DNA of 64,000 bases, taken from Hydrogenophaga intermedia. Its GTDB lineage: Bacteria; Pseudomonadota; Gammaproteobacteria; Burkholderiales; Burkholderiaceae_C. Location of the stretch: positions 99,519 to 163,518 of the forward strand of contig NZ_JAMBNO010000013.1 in the NCBI RefSeq assembly GCF_023715105.1. The letters are read 5' to 3'. The notes below the pieces were generated by a model that searched no databases, was not told the DNA's origin, and worked only from the letters and a program-made list of their open reading frames with translations. Below are positions 46,831 through 55,670 of the stretch, one piece after another (positions within the stretch are counted from its first letter, which is position 1; every line of letters begins with the position of its first letter). Both the position numbers and the translations under genes were made by a program.

Positions 46831-47587
46831 GCGACGTGTCCTCCTGCTGGGTGGCACCACCGAAGCCAGCCAGCTGGCACAGGCATTGGCCACGGCCGGC
46901 GTGCCCGCTGTTTTTTCTTACGCTGGGCGAACCCATGCGCCCGTGGCGCAGCCCTTGCCCACCCGTGTGGGTGGCTTTGGCGGTGTGGCCGGGCTGTGTG
47001 ATTGCCTGCAGGCCGAGGCCGTCACCCATGTGATCGACGCCACGCACCCTTTTGCTGCCCAGATGAGTCGCCACGCGGTGCAGGCCTGCGCCGAAATGGC
47101 GCTGCCTCTGCTGGCACTGGAGCGCCCGGCCTGGCAGGCACAGGCCGGTGACAAATGGCAGCACACAGCCGATATGGCCGGCGCCTTGGCAGCCCTGCCC
47201 GAGCGCGCGGCCCGGGTGTTCCTGGCGATTGGCCGGCAGCACGTGGCGCCTTTCCTCGACGAGACCCAGCACTGGTACCTGTTGCGGCTGGTCGACCCCG
47301 GTCTGACACTCCCAGAGGGCCGGGGCGCCGTGGTCATAGACCGCGGCCCGTTCACGCTGGACCATGACCTGGCCCTGATGAAGCGACACCGCATCACCCA
47401 TGTGGTGGCCAAGAACGCGGGCGGGCAGGGCTCCCGGGCGAAGCTGGACGCCGCGCGGCAACTGGGCTGCACGGTCATACTGATTGATCGCCCGCAGTTG
47501 CCTGAGCGCCCCACCGTGAGCACGGTTGAGGATGCGCTGCGTTGGCTGGGTGTGCAAGCCGCTCATGAGGCCGAACGAGGGGTGTAG
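46829..47587 (+). CDS. cobK: Precorrin-6A reductase CobK
   Basis: CobK reduces precorrin-6A with NADPH. The 252-residue protein begins RRVLLLGGTTEAS, has IDATHPFAAQMS near residue 68 and KNAGGQGSRAKLDAA near 200. It is the only cob gene in the main cluster on the + strand: it diverges from cobL at a shared CATG and overlaps the cobJ 3' end by 25 bases, so it needs its own promoter, which must lie inside cobL, and escapes direct riboswitch control. Confidence 0.93.
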   Translation: MRRVLLLGGTTEASQLAQALATAGVPAVFSYAGRTHAPVAQPLPTRVGGFGGVAGLCDCLQAEAVTHVIDATHPFAAQMSRHAVQACAEMALPLLALERPAWQAQAGDKWQHTADMAGALAALPERAARVFLAIGRQHVAPFLDETQHWYLLRLVDPGLTLPEGRGAVVIDRGPFTLDHDLALMKRHRITHVVAKNAGGQGSRAKLDAARQLGCTVILIDRPQLPERPTVSTVEDALRWLGVQAAHEAERGV

Positions 47588-48297
47588 ACAAAACGTCCCA
47601 CGCGCCGAGTGGTGGAACTGCCCACGATGACCAGGGTGCGCATGTCGGCCATTTCGGGCCGTGCATCGCACAGGGGCACGCTCAGCAAATGCTCATGCGG
47701 CGTGCTCACGGCCCGCGCAAACACGAGCAAGCGAGTGGGCTCGCAGGTTTCGCACAGCACTTGCAGCACCTGCTCAAAGGTGTGAGGCCGGCTGGCCGAG
47801 CGGGGGTTGTAGAAGGCCATGGCCATGTCGGTGCCGGCGGCTGCGCGCACGCGCTTCTCGATCAGTGCCCAGGGCTTGAGGTTGTCGCTCAGGTTGATGG
47901 CGCAGAAGTCATGCCCCAGGGGTGCGCCGGCCCGCGCGGCCGCGGCCAGCATGGCGGTGATGCCAGGCAGCACGCGGACGTCCAGCGCCTGCCAGTCCTC
48001 GCGCCCCTCCATGGCCTCGAACACGGCGGCGGCCATGGCGAACACACCTGGGTCGCCCGAGGACACCAGCACCACGCGGGCGCCTTGGGTGGCCAGCGCC
48101 AGCGCGGCGCAAGCCCGGTCAAGCTCTTCGCGGTTGTCGGACGGGTGCAGGCGCAGCCCGGGGCGCGCGGCCACGCGTGCCACATAGGGGATGTAACCCA
48201 GCACATCAGTGGCATCGGCCAGTGCTTGGCCCACGGCGGGCGTGAGCATGGCTTCGTCGCCCGGGCCCAGGCCCGCAATGCACAGCCAGCCGCTCAT
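47563..48297 (-). CDS. cobJ: Precorrin-3B C17-methyltransferase CobJ
   Basis: CobJ methylates C17 and contracts the ring. The 244-residue protein starts LCIAGLGPGDEAMLTP, has VSSGDPGVFAMAAAVFE and VLPGITAMLAAAA. Coupled to cobI by ATGA; its 3' end overlaps the convergent cobK. Confidence 0.94.
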   Translation of the reverse strand: MSGWLCIAGLGPGDEAMLTPAVGQALADATDVLGYIPYVARVAARPGLRLHPSDNREELDRACAALALATQGARVVLVSSGDPGVFAMAAAVFEAMEGREDWQALDVRVLPGITAMLAAAARAGAPLGHDFCAINLSDNLKPWALIEKRVRAAAGTDMAMAFYNPRSASRPHTFEQVLQVLCETCEPTRLLVFARAVSTPHEHLLSVPLCDARPEMADMRTLVIVGSSTTRRVGRFVYTPRSAS

Positions 48298-49025
48298 TCG
48301 GCCATCTCCGGCCGCCGGCCCTGGCCATGCACCAGCACGATGGCGAAATACGGGCAGACCTCGTCGGGTGTGTCGGCCAGGCGCGCCATCTGTTGCTGGG
48401 GCATTGTGCCGTGCTGTACCAGCCAAGCCTGCTCGAGCCGGCCAGCGCGTGCCAAGGCACGCCGCACACGCGGCAGATTGCGGCCGGTTTTCATGACTAC
48501 GATGGCGTCGGCTGCCTGCATGCGCTCGACCAGGGTGTCTTCGGGTAGCGTGCCCATCAGCACCGTCATCACGTCGTCGCCCCAGGTCATGGGTTGACCG
48601 GTGACCCACCAGCAGCCCACCATGCCGGGGATGCCCGGCACCACCTCCACCTCTGCGCGGCCTTGCAGCCGGGTATAGAGGTGCATGAAGGACCCGTAAA
48701 AAAAGGGATCGCCTTCGCAAAGCACCACGATGTCCCGCGTCCTCGCCAGCTCAGTCAGGCGCGCCGCCCATTCGTCGTAGAAGCGGGCCAGGCACTCGAT
48801 GTAGGCCGGGCTGTCGAAAGGCAGCTCGGTGGTGACCGGGTACTCCATCGCGTATTCCATCGCGCCTGGAGCCAGCAGCGCATTCACCATCTTCCGTGCC
48901 TGCCCGGATCGACCCTTCTTGCGGAAGAAGGCGACGTGCTGCGCGGTGCGCACCAGACGGTCGGCGCGTACGCTCATCAGATCCGGGTCGCCAGGTCCCA
49001 GGCCGGCGCAGATGATACGGCCCAT
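48294..49025 (-). CDS. cobI: Precorrin-2 C20-methyltransferase CobI
   Basis: CobI methylates C20 of precorrin-2, the committed step towards B12. The 243-residue protein has IICAGLGPGDPDLMSV, LCEGDPFFYGSFMHLY and VVPGIPGMVG, and VVMKTGRNLP late. TGATG overlap with cobH upstream, ATGA with cobJ downstream. Confidence 0.94.
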   Translation of the reverse strand: MGRIICAGLGPGDPDLMSVRADRLVRTAQHVAFFRKKGRSGQARKMVNALLAPGAMEYAMEYPVTTELPFDSPAYIECLARFYDEWAARLTELARTRDIVVLCEGDPFFYGSFMHLYTRLQGRAEVEVVPGIPGMVGCWWVTGQPMTWGDDVMTVLMGTLPEDTLVERMQAADAIVVMKTGRNLPRVRRALARAGRLEQAWLVQHGTMPQQQMARLADTPDEVCPYFAIVLVHGQGRRPEMAE

Positions 49026-49657
49026 CAGATCTCCTGCTCGCTGGCCAGCGCATTAACGGCGGCCACGGTGATGGCCGAGCCGCCCAGTCGGCCGTGCACC
49101 ACAAGCGACGGTGCGGCATTCGAAGCCATCAGTGCCGCCTTGGACTCGGCCGCGCCCACGAAACCCACCGGGCAACCGATGATGGCGGCCGGTCGCGGGC
49201 AGTTCGGATCCTGCAGCATATTCAGCAGATGGAATAGCGCCGTGGGGGCGTTACCGATGGCTACCACGGCCCCGGCGAGGTGCGGGCGCCAGAGTTCCAG
49301 CGCAGCGGCGCTGCGGGTCGTGCCCATCTCATGCGCCAGCGCGAGGATCTGCGGATCCTGAAGAGTGCAGATCACCTGGTTGTCCGAGGGCAGGCGCTTG
49401 CGCGTGATGCCCTCGCTGACCATGCGCGCGTCGCACAGGATGGGCGCGCCTTCCTGCAGGGCCTCGCGTGTGGCTTGCGCCATGCCCGGCGTGAACGCCA
49501 CGTGCTGTTCCAGGCCTACCAGGCCGGCCGCATGAATCATGCGAACCACGGCCAGTGCCTCGATTGGCGTAAAGCGGCCAAGCGCGGCTTCGGCGCGAAT
49601 GATCGCGAAAGACTGGCGATAAATGGCGTCGCCATCCCGTTCATAGCGGTGCAACAT
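49025..49657 (-). CDS. cobH: Precorrin-8X methylmutase CobH
   Basis: CobH moves a methyl from C11 to C12 to give hydrogenobyrinate. The 210-residue protein has IRAEAALGRFTP early, with VRMIHAAGLVGL carrying the catalytic His, CDARMVSEGITRKRLP, and GCPVGFVGAAESK. The gene starts inside the end of cobG (17-base overlap). Confidence 0.94.
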   Translation of the reverse strand: MLHRYERDGDAIYRQSFAIIRAEAALGRFTPIEALAVVRMIHAAGLVGLEQHVAFTPGMAQATREALQEGAPILCDARMVSEGITRKRLPSDNQVICTLQDPQILALAHEMGTTRSAAALELWRPHLAGAVVAIGNAPTALFHLLNMLQDPNCPRPAAIIGCPVGFVGAAESKAALMASNAAPSLVVHGRLGGSAITVAAVNALASEQEI

Positions 49658-50831
49658 GGGCCGTTTCTTCTCTCAATCGTTGTTCGAGGGCCGCACGGTC
49701 CAGCCCATGGTAGTCCGGCAGGCTGGCAGCGGTGCCGCGCCGGATGAAGTCCCACCCATGGTCCGTGGCGACCACCGTGGTGGCAAATTTCGGATGGGCG
49801 CAGCCTTTGGGACACCCCGAGACGTGCAGCAAGTGTCCCGGGGCCACCGAAGGCGCCAGCGCCAGCGCCAGGTCACGGGTGGTACCGCGTGCCTGCGCAC
49901 AGCCCGGAGCGCCCGTGCAGGCGGCGACCCGCAGGCGCGCATCGCCCGGATCGGTAATGAGTTCGGCGCAGGTGGGCAATCGGCTTGCGCTTTCGACGAG
50001 CAGGCTGCGCCACGGAGTCAGCCGCAAAGCGCCGCACGCGCCCAGCGCCGCCAGGGTCTCGGCCTGCACGAGACCAAAGACCAGACCCACGATCTGCCCT
50101 GCGAGTTGGGGCCCCGGCCCGGGCGCGGGCAGCGCGCGGTCAGGCACCGGCGTTGGTCGCCACTCTGGCGGCAACCCGCGCTGTCTCACAAGGGCGGCCA
50201 TCCGCCCACGGCCTGCAGGTGCACCGCCAGCGTCCAGGAACCAGCGTGACAGGGCCAATGCATGCTGTGGCGCCGCCCACGGCGCGACGACCAACCCACC
50301 ATCGGCCCCATCGGCATAGACGAGTACGCCATCGACGTGGCGCTCGAGCCGGATATCTGCATGGGTGTTGCGCATGCAGGGCGCAGTGCCGGTGTCGACC
50401 ACGAAGCCGAACTTGGCTGGTAGTTCGGGCACATCCCTGCCGGCAAGCAGTTCGCCCAGCTGCAGGGCCAGGTGGGGCGTGACATCGCCCTCGGTCCACA
50501 GCGGGTTGACCTGCACGTTGCGCCGAGCCTCGGACGAGACGTCTTCGTCGACCAGCCCCAGCGTGCACAAGGCATCGAGCAACTCAGCGTGCCGCCCGGG
50601 ATCCACGCCGCGCATCTGCAGGTTGGCCCGGTTGGTCAGCTCCAGCATCGGGTTGGCGTACCGCCGCGCCAGTGCGGCGATGCCTTGGGCCTGCGCCATG
50701 CTCAGTCGCCCGGCTGGTGGACGGATGCGTATCACCAGCCCGTCGCTGGCTGCCAGGGGCCGCAAGGTGCCGGGGCACCAGCCCTTAACCTGCACAGCGC
50801 CATCGCTGCGAAGTGAAGTGAGGTCGGTCAT
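49641..50831 (-). CDS. cobG: Precorrin-3B synthase CobG
   Basis: CobG is the oxygen-using monooxygenase that makes precorrin-3B, a marker of the aerobic route. The 396-residue sulfite-reductase-like protein has ELTNRANLQMRG early and the [4Fe-4S] ligands in CTGAPGCAQARG and VSGCPKGCAHP near the C-terminus. ATG at 50831, 18 bases after cobA. Confidence 0.93.
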   Translation of the reverse strand: MTDLTSLRSDGAVQVKGWCPGTLRPLAASDGLVIRIRPPAGRLSMAQAQGIAALARRYANPMLELTNRANLQMRGVDPGRHAELLDALCTLGLVDEDVSSEARRNVQVNPLWTEGDVTPHLALQLGELLAGRDVPELPAKFGFVVDTGTAPCMRNTHADIRLERHVDGVLVYADGADGGLVVAPWAAPQHALALSRWFLDAGGAPAGRGRMAALVRQRGLPPEWRPTPVPDRALPAPGPGPQLAGQIVGLVFGLVQAETLAALGACGALRLTPWRSLLVESASRLPTCAELITDPGDARLRVAACTGAPGCAQARGTTRDLALALAPSVAPGHLLHVSGCPKGCAHPKFATTVVATDHGWDFIRRGTAASLPDYHGLDRAALEQRLREETAHVAPL

Positions 50832-50849
50832 GGATTGGCGCGTCCCGCT

Positions 50850-51596
50850 TCACGCAGATTGGAAATGGGGGCTCAGCTGCACCGTCTCACCGATGATGAG
50901 CAATCCAGGCTGAGGACCATACGCAGGGGCGGTGGCGGCCAGCCGGCGAAGGCCGCAGGCCTGCACCGTCTGCGACGCGCGAGTACCGTCACGTATGACC
51001 GCCGCCGGGGTGGTAGGCGACAGTCCATGTGCGATCAGTTGTTCTGCAATCTGTGGCAACCGCTGGATGCCCATGTAAAACACACGTGTCTGCCCGGGGC
51101 GAGCCAGCGAACGCCAGTCGTGCGTGGCCTCCGCGTCGGCAAGATGGCCGGGCAGGAATACGCAGCTGGTCGACAGCTCTCTGTGGGTCAGCGGGATACC
51201 TGCAGCGGCTGAGCACCCGTTGGCGGCCGTGACCCCCGGCACTATCTCAAACGCAATACCAGCGGCCTGCAAGGCCTGCACTTCTTCCCCACCACGTCCG
51301 AAGACGTAGGGATCACCGCCCTTGAGCCGCACTACGCGCCGCCCCTCCCTCGCGTGCTGCACCAACAAGGCGTGAATGTCCTCCTGAGGGATAGCGTGAT
51401 TACCCAGGGCCTTACCCACATACACACGCTGCGTTCCAGGGGGAATCCGTTCCAGCACTTCGGGTGAAACTAGCCGGTCGTACATCACCACCTCCGCGGC
51501 CTGAAGGCGGTCCAGCGCGCGCAAGGTCATAAGGTCAACCGGACCAGGGCCAGCGCCCACGATCGACACCCAGCCAGTGCGCTGCAACTCATCCAT
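50850..51596 (-). CDS. cobA: Uroporphyrinogen-III C-methyltransferase CobA
   Basis: CobA makes precorrin-2 from uroporphyrinogen III. The 248-residue single-domain SUMT has VSIVGAGPGPVDLMTLRA, VRLKGGDPYVFGRGGEE, VVPGVTAANGCSAAAGIPLTHR. The ATG at 51596 is preferred over a GTG twelve codons upstream. It follows a decayed membrane gene and precedes cobG. Confidence 0.93.
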   Translation of the reverse strand: MDELQRTGWVSIVGAGPGPVDLMTLRALDRLQAAEVVMYDRLVSPEVLERIPPGTQRVYVGKALGNHAIPQEDIHALLVQHAREGRRVVRLKGGDPYVFGRGGEEVQALQAAGIAFEIVPGVTAANGCSAAAGIPLTHRELSTSCVFLPGHLADAEATHDWRSLARPGQTRVFYMGIQRLPQIAEQLIAHGLSPTTPAAVIRDGTRASQTVQACGLRRLAATAPAYGPQPGLLIIGETVQLSPHFQSA

Positions 51597-51659
51597 GGCC
51601 ACGGCCCGTCCAGATCGCGTGGTTTCGTCCACGAGCCGCCAATCCCAGCAAGTACCACA

Positions 51660-51914
51660 TCAGGCTGTGATGTAAAACCGGGGCTCGACCCAAGGTGAGC
51701 CTTTGAGGCGGTGTAGTTGCTTGGCCAGTGCCAGCACGGCCAGGTCTACCAGCGGCTCCAGTAACAAGCCCATGTAGGCCACGCCAAAGGTGCCGATGCT
51801 CGGCAGGTTTGCAGCACCTAAACCCTGGCCTTAGACGGCCCATAAGCCCGGCCAGACCACGATGCCGCCCTGTTACGTCAACGACAGCTTCAAGGTCTGC
51901 GCGTGTCGGTTGGA
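51660..51914 (-). pseudogene. Decayed C-terminal fragment of the membrane gene found intact at 53986
   Basis: Read leftward, this gap between cobB and cobA encodes residues matching the C-terminal half of the + strand membrane protein: QTLKLSLT-stop-Q against HTLELYLAHQ, then QGGIVVWPGLWAV-stop, and NLPSIGTFGVAYMGLLLEP against NLSSIGSFAAAYMTVVLLEP, with ALAKQLHRLKGS at the end. Two in-frame stops disrupt it and the N-terminal half is missing. It shows this membrane protein once belonged to the cob operon. Confidence 0.8.
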
Positions 51915-51944
51915 CGGGGCAGACGTTGCGCGGCGTGCTCGAGC

Positions 51945-53294
51945 TCATGCCAAAGTACCCGGTGACAGCAAGGCGGCAGCTGCCGCCGGACTGGATGCCA
52001 TCCAGGCATGGAAGTAACTTGCGCGCACGGCGCCGTGCTGATACAGCGCTTCTCCCGTTCCAGCAGCGCCACTGCGGCCGGGGTCCGTGCGTTTTGTTGG
52101 CTGCAGTGCTGTTTCGCAGGTCGAGTAGTGAAAGGTATGGCCGCGTAAAACCCCGGCAGACAGCGCCAACTGCTGCATACCCAGCCCCGCTAGCCGTGGC
52201 TGCATGCGCACTAGCCCGGGCAAGAGGCCCCAGGCTGGGTGGTGATTTCCTTCGGTGTCCACGATTGCATCGAACAACGCCATCATGCCGCCGCACTCAG
52301 CCCAAAGGGGCCGCCCCTGCGCCACATGAGCCTTCAGGCTGTCGCGGCACGTCAGACTGTCGGCCAGAGCGTGCGTGTGCAGTTCCGGGTATCCGCCGGG
52401 TAGCCATACCGCGTCGCAGGCGGGCACCGGCTCGTTGGCCAGCGGCGAGAAAAACACCAGCTTCGCGCCGAGCTCACGAAGCGTGTCTAGGTTGGCGGCG
52501 TAAATGAAGCAGAAAGCAGCATCACGCGCCACCGCTACGGTCTGACCCGTCAGCAACCTGGGTGTGGGCTGCATTTCAGGCGGTGAGTCGAACGCCACCG
52601 ACCAGCGCTGTAGGGCCTCGGCATCCATCTGACCCAGGGAGGTGTGCTGGAGTGCATCGGCGGCCGCATCCAGGCGGGCTAGCGCGTCTGGCAGTTCGCC
52701 CGCGACGGTCAGTCCCAGGTGACGCTCCGGCAGCTTGAATGCGGCGTTGCGCATCACTGCCCCCAGCCAACTCGCTGGTGCTATCGCGTCGCCGGCTGGC
52801 AACGCAGCCTGCAGCAGCTGCGCATGCCGCGGGCTGCCCACGCGGTTCGCTAGCACCCCGGCCCAGGGCAAGCCCGCACGGTAGTGCTGCAGGCCAAAGG
52901 CCAATGCACCAAAAGTTGCAGACATAGCCGACGCATCGATGACCGCCAGCACTCGCAAGCCGAAACGGCGCGCCAGGTCCGCAGCACTTGGCTCCCCGTC
53001 AAACAGGCCCATGGCCCCTTCGACAATCACCAGATCGGCGTCCTGCGCAGAGGCGTACAGGCGCGCCCGTACGTCGTCCTCGCCGGTCATCCAGAGGTCC
53101 ACGTTGTGCACCGGCTGGCCAGTCGCCAGTTCCAGCCACATCGGGTCCAGAAAGTCCGGCCCACACTTGAATGCCCGCACCCGCCGGCCCTGCCGCGCAT
53201 GCAAGCGCGCAAGTGCAGCGGTGACCGTGGTTTTACCTTGCCCAGAGGCCGGCGCGGCGACCAGGATCGCAGGGCGGTGGACCCGGGTTACCAC
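51945..53294 (-). CDS. cobB: Hydrogenobyrinic acid a,c-diamide synthase CobB
   Basis: CobB amidates the a and c carboxylates with glutamine and ATP. The 449-residue protein has the dethiobiotin-synthetase-like N-terminal domain (LVAAPASGQGKTTV, FKCGPDFLDPMW, EGAMGLFDG) and a C-terminal glutamine amidotransferase domain (LPGGYPELH, WAECGGMMAL, GHTFHYS, SYFHAW). I placed the start at the GTG at 53294, just before the first beta strand; no strong ribosome site is visible, and GTG at 53309 region or others are possible. First gene behind the riboswitch. Confidence 0.9.
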   Translation of the reverse strand: MVTRVHRPAILVAAPASGQGKTTVTAALARLHARQGRRVRAFKCGPDFLDPMWLELATGQPVHNVDLWMTGEDDVRARLYASAQDADLVIVEGAMGLFDGEPSAADLARRFGLRVLAVIDASAMSATFGALAFGLQHYRAGLPWAGVLANRVGSPRHAQLLQAALPAGDAIAPASWLGAVMRNAAFKLPERHLGLTVAGELPDALARLDAAADALQHTSLGQMDAEALQRWSVAFDSPPEMQPTPRLLTGQTVAVARDAAFCFIYAANLDTLRELGAKLVFFSPLANEPVPACDAVWLPGGYPELHTHALADSLTCRDSLKAHVAQGRPLWAECGGMMALFDAIVDTEGNHHPAWGLLPGLVRMQPRLAGLGMQQLALSAGVLRGHTFHYSTCETALQPTKRTDPGRSGAAGTGEALYQHGAVRASYFHAWMASSPAAAAALLSPGTLA

Positions 53295-53444
53295 CGGGTG
53301 CAAGCCAACCACATCACTGCGGGGTCCGCATGCAAAGGACTTGAAGCCATAGGCGAGAAAACACAAGCAGAAGCCCTCACCGCCTTCCCCGACAGTGCTT
53401 GAGCGTAAAAGTGGACTGCCCGTTGCCAGACGCACCACCACCTT

Positions 53445-53664
53445 GTTGGCCGGTATCCGGGCTGACAGAACAACCTTCATCGCCTTCCCAGACAACAACG
53501 TGTGTCGTCCAGTGGCTGCGTGATGAAAGCGGAGGGGCCCGATCTGCGTCGGGTCTCTCGTCTGCTTACCGTTGCGGGGGCAGCGCAGGTTAGGTTCGTC
53601 CTTGTGGACTCGCCCTCCTGCTTCCCGTTGAACTGCAGCATGTGAACCACACCGCGAGCACCAA
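53445..53664 (-). ncRNA. Cobalamin riboswitch
   Basis: Read on the minus strand the stretch carries the conserved blocks of the class I adenosylcobalamin aptamer in order: GGTGCTCG (P1/P2), AACGGGAAGCAGG, ACCTGCGCTGCCCCCGCAAC, CAGCCACTGG, CTGGGAAGGC and finally GTCAGCCCGGATACCGGCC as the B12 box. It lies about 150 bases before cobB. When B12 is plentiful it should shut off the leftward cob operon. The open frame that crosses it is not a gene. Confidence 0.93.
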
Positions 53665-53672
53665 CGTTCGTG

Positions 53673-53701
53673 AGTATAACGGGGAGGCCCAGTACTCACC
53701 A
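53673..53701 (-). promoter_or_regulatory. Candidate promoter of the cob operon
   Basis: Minus-strand TATACT (53678-53673) is a near-consensus -10, with TGGTGA 17 bases upstream as a weak -35. Transcription would start about nine bases before the riboswitch, as expected for a riboswitch leader. Confidence 0.5.
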
Positions 53702-53728
53702 TACAGCGCCCGGTTCGTGCCCCCTCCC

Positions 53729-53800
53729 GTAGGTCTCGACCACACACAGCCTGGAAAGCCCACGGACAACGGGCTTATCGAGTCGTTCAACGGTCGCTTG
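53729..53800 (+). pseudogene. IS3-family transposase remnant
   Basis: A short + strand piece encodes QPGKPTDNGLIESFNGRL, the region holding the last catalytic Glu of IS3-type DDE transposases. Nothing before or after stays in frame. It marks an old insertion between the cob promoter and the + strand membrane gene. Confidence 0.75.
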
Positions 53801-53985
53801 ACCGCTATCACGTCGGCCAAGTTGCACTTGGAGCAGCGCCGGAGGCAAGCGGATACCGCTCGCGGACACAGCTAGGAAAATCATCACAAATCCCGCGACA
53901 AGGACGCCAGACCCAAGGGGGGCGCTACTCCAAGGGTGTCCGAGGTTCACTTCATTGTGGGTTCCGCCTTGCTGCTCTGCTGGGC

Positions 53986-54411
53986 GTGGGTCAAGCAGCC
54001 GTTGGACTTGCTGCCGGTCTGCTGATCCAGAGGCTGTTCTTCGCCCCCACCGACCTGCCGCAGTACGGCATGAACGTCACAACACTGCAGGTGCCGCTGT
54101 TCGCCACCGCCGCACTGGCCCACAAGGTGATCCCCGCTGACGTAGGCTACGCCGACATCCGCTCTGCGCATACACTCGAGCTGTATCTGGCCCACCAGGG
54201 CGGCATCGTTTTGTGGGTGGGCTTCTGGGCTCTCTACAGCCAGGGCTTTGACGCCGATAACCTTTCCAGCATCGGAAGCTTCGCCGCGGCCTACATGACA
54301 GTCGTGTTGCTTGAACCCCTGATCGACCTTGCCATCCTGGCCATTGCCAAGACGCTGCGCCTTCTCGAAGGCACCTCGCTGGTGGAGCGCAGTCTTAACA
54401 ACGTAGCCTGA
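53986..54411 (+). CDS. Membrane protein associated with the cob island (unknown family)
   Basis: About 141 residues with three hydrophobic segments (about 3-17, 67-82, 103-122). No transporter motif that I recognise. A decayed paralogue lies between cobB and cobA, and a cobO copy follows after 6 bases, so a cobalt-related role is possible. The N-terminus is doubtful: hydrophobic sequence just upstream (HFIVGSALLLCWAW) is in another frame, which could mean a frameshift. It is on the strand opposite the main operon. Confidence 0.6.
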   Translation: MGQAAVGLAAGLLIQRLFFAPTDLPQYGMNVTTLQVPLFATAALAHKVIPADVGYADIRSAHTLELYLAHQGGIVLWVGFWALYSQGFDADNLSSIGSFAAAYMTVVLLEPLIDLAILAIAKTLRLLEGTSLVERSLNNVA

Positions 54412-54417
54412 CCCACT

Positions 54418-54987
54418 ATGAACATTGAAGCTCTACCAGTCCAACCGTATGTGGACGCGCAACAAGAGGAACGGCGCGGTTTGATAACAGTGCACACTGG
54501 TTCCGGCAAGGGTAAGAGCACGGCCGCATTAGGCTTGGCCCTACTTGAGCACGGCCATGGCAAGGAGGTGAAGGTTTACCAGTTCGTGAAGATGCCGAAG
54601 ACGCGGTTCGGAGAACATCGCCTTCTCGAGCAGCTCGGCATTCCTATTGAGGGTCTTGGCGACGGCTTTAGCTGGAAGAGCTGCGATATGCACCACTCGG
54701 CCGGACTCGTGTTGCAAGGCTGGGCCAGAGCCGAGGCTACGATCCGCGCTGGCAAACACTCCCTAGTGGTGCTGGACAAAATCATGTTTCCGCTGTGCCA
54801 CGGTTGGATACCCCTGGATGCCGTTCTCGCCTGCCTGCGGGAGCTCCAGCAGCACGTGCACGTGGTGCTCACCGGGCGCGGTGCTCCTGCAAAGCTGATC
54901 GAGCTGGCCGATACGGTGACAGAAATGACGTTGATCAAGCATCATTTCAAAGCGGGCGTGCCAGCCCAGCGAGGCATCGATGACTGA
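54418..54987 (+). CDS. Second CobO-like adenosyltransferase, with altered acidic residue
   Basis: Same length (189 residues) as the main CobO and alignable without gaps. The P-loop is GSGKGKST. In the main copy the strand after the P-loop fold ends in D120-E121; here it is D120-K121 (VVLDKIMFPL). Further changes include KSCDMHHSAG for KSRDLDHSAE. The frame is intact, so it is either a variant enzyme or an early pseudogene. It follows the membrane gene by 6 bases. Confidence 0.8.
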   Translation: MNIEALPVQPYVDAQQEERRGLITVHTGSGKGKSTAALGLALLEHGHGKEVKVYQFVKMPKTRFGEHRLLEQLGIPIEGLGDGFSWKSCDMHHSAGLVLQGWARAEATIRAGKHSLVVLDKIMFPLCHGWIPLDAVLACLRELQQHVHVVLTGRGAPAKLIELADTVTEMTLIKHHFKAGVPAQRGIDD

Positions 54988-55670
54988 TGAAGGCTGGTGC
55001 GGGCTGTTGGCCATCGGGTTTGTCCAAAGAGACGGTGCTCATAGCGGGGGATCACCCGCCAAAGTTCCCGCCACGAAGGAATGGTGGGGGGGCTCAAACT
55101 CCAGATCGCGGTGTCACCATGCGCTCCATCGGCGACGGCGGAGAACAGGAACGCCAGCTTGCTCAGCAGTACCGGCTATGGCAGAACGCACTGTCGATAC
55201 GCTGGCTGGTCACTTCAGGACTATCGGGCCGCATTGCCGCTGACTTCGATCGCGATGCAGTGCGGATGGACGTCGACGATCGGCAACGTCATTGAGCGGG
55301 CTGTAGGACGCAACACTTATGGTCGCTATTTGCTTTCTACATCAGCGCTTTGACAAAACTATTGCCGCTAAGGGTCGGGAGCACCAACTCGCATTAAGCA
55401 CATGCGGTCGTTCGCTTACGGACCGCTATCAATGATGGCCAAAAACCCGGTCCTGAGCGTGAAGCGGCCATACTCATGGTCGACCGTCTAATGACCGTTG
55501 ACGGCCGACGCTGCCAGCCATGAGCTCAATCCCTAATGACTCAGTTCAGTCTGGGGACTAAACTGCTCTCGCGGTAGTCTCCGAGCTGGGATGGTTGGTT
55601 GACGGCGATGGTGCACGCGCCGATGTTGTGAGCCTAGGCAATTGGCCTCGATCACGACAGGAGCACCATC
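54988..55670. other. 683-bp stretch without a recognisable gene
   Basis: A 102-codon + frame begins at 54987 directly after the cobO copy but looks like no protein I know and has no clear ribosome site. The rest has stops in all frames and lower GC than the core genes. It probably contains debris and the left flank of the IS91-like element. A GACAGGAG just before 55671 serves the recombinase. Confidence 0.5.

Noticed and set aside
53300..53747. N-terminal extension of the cobB frame through the riboswitch
   Set aside because: This stretch carries the conserved aptamer blocks and encodes no CobB-like sequence; true CobB begins just before LVAAPASGQGKT.
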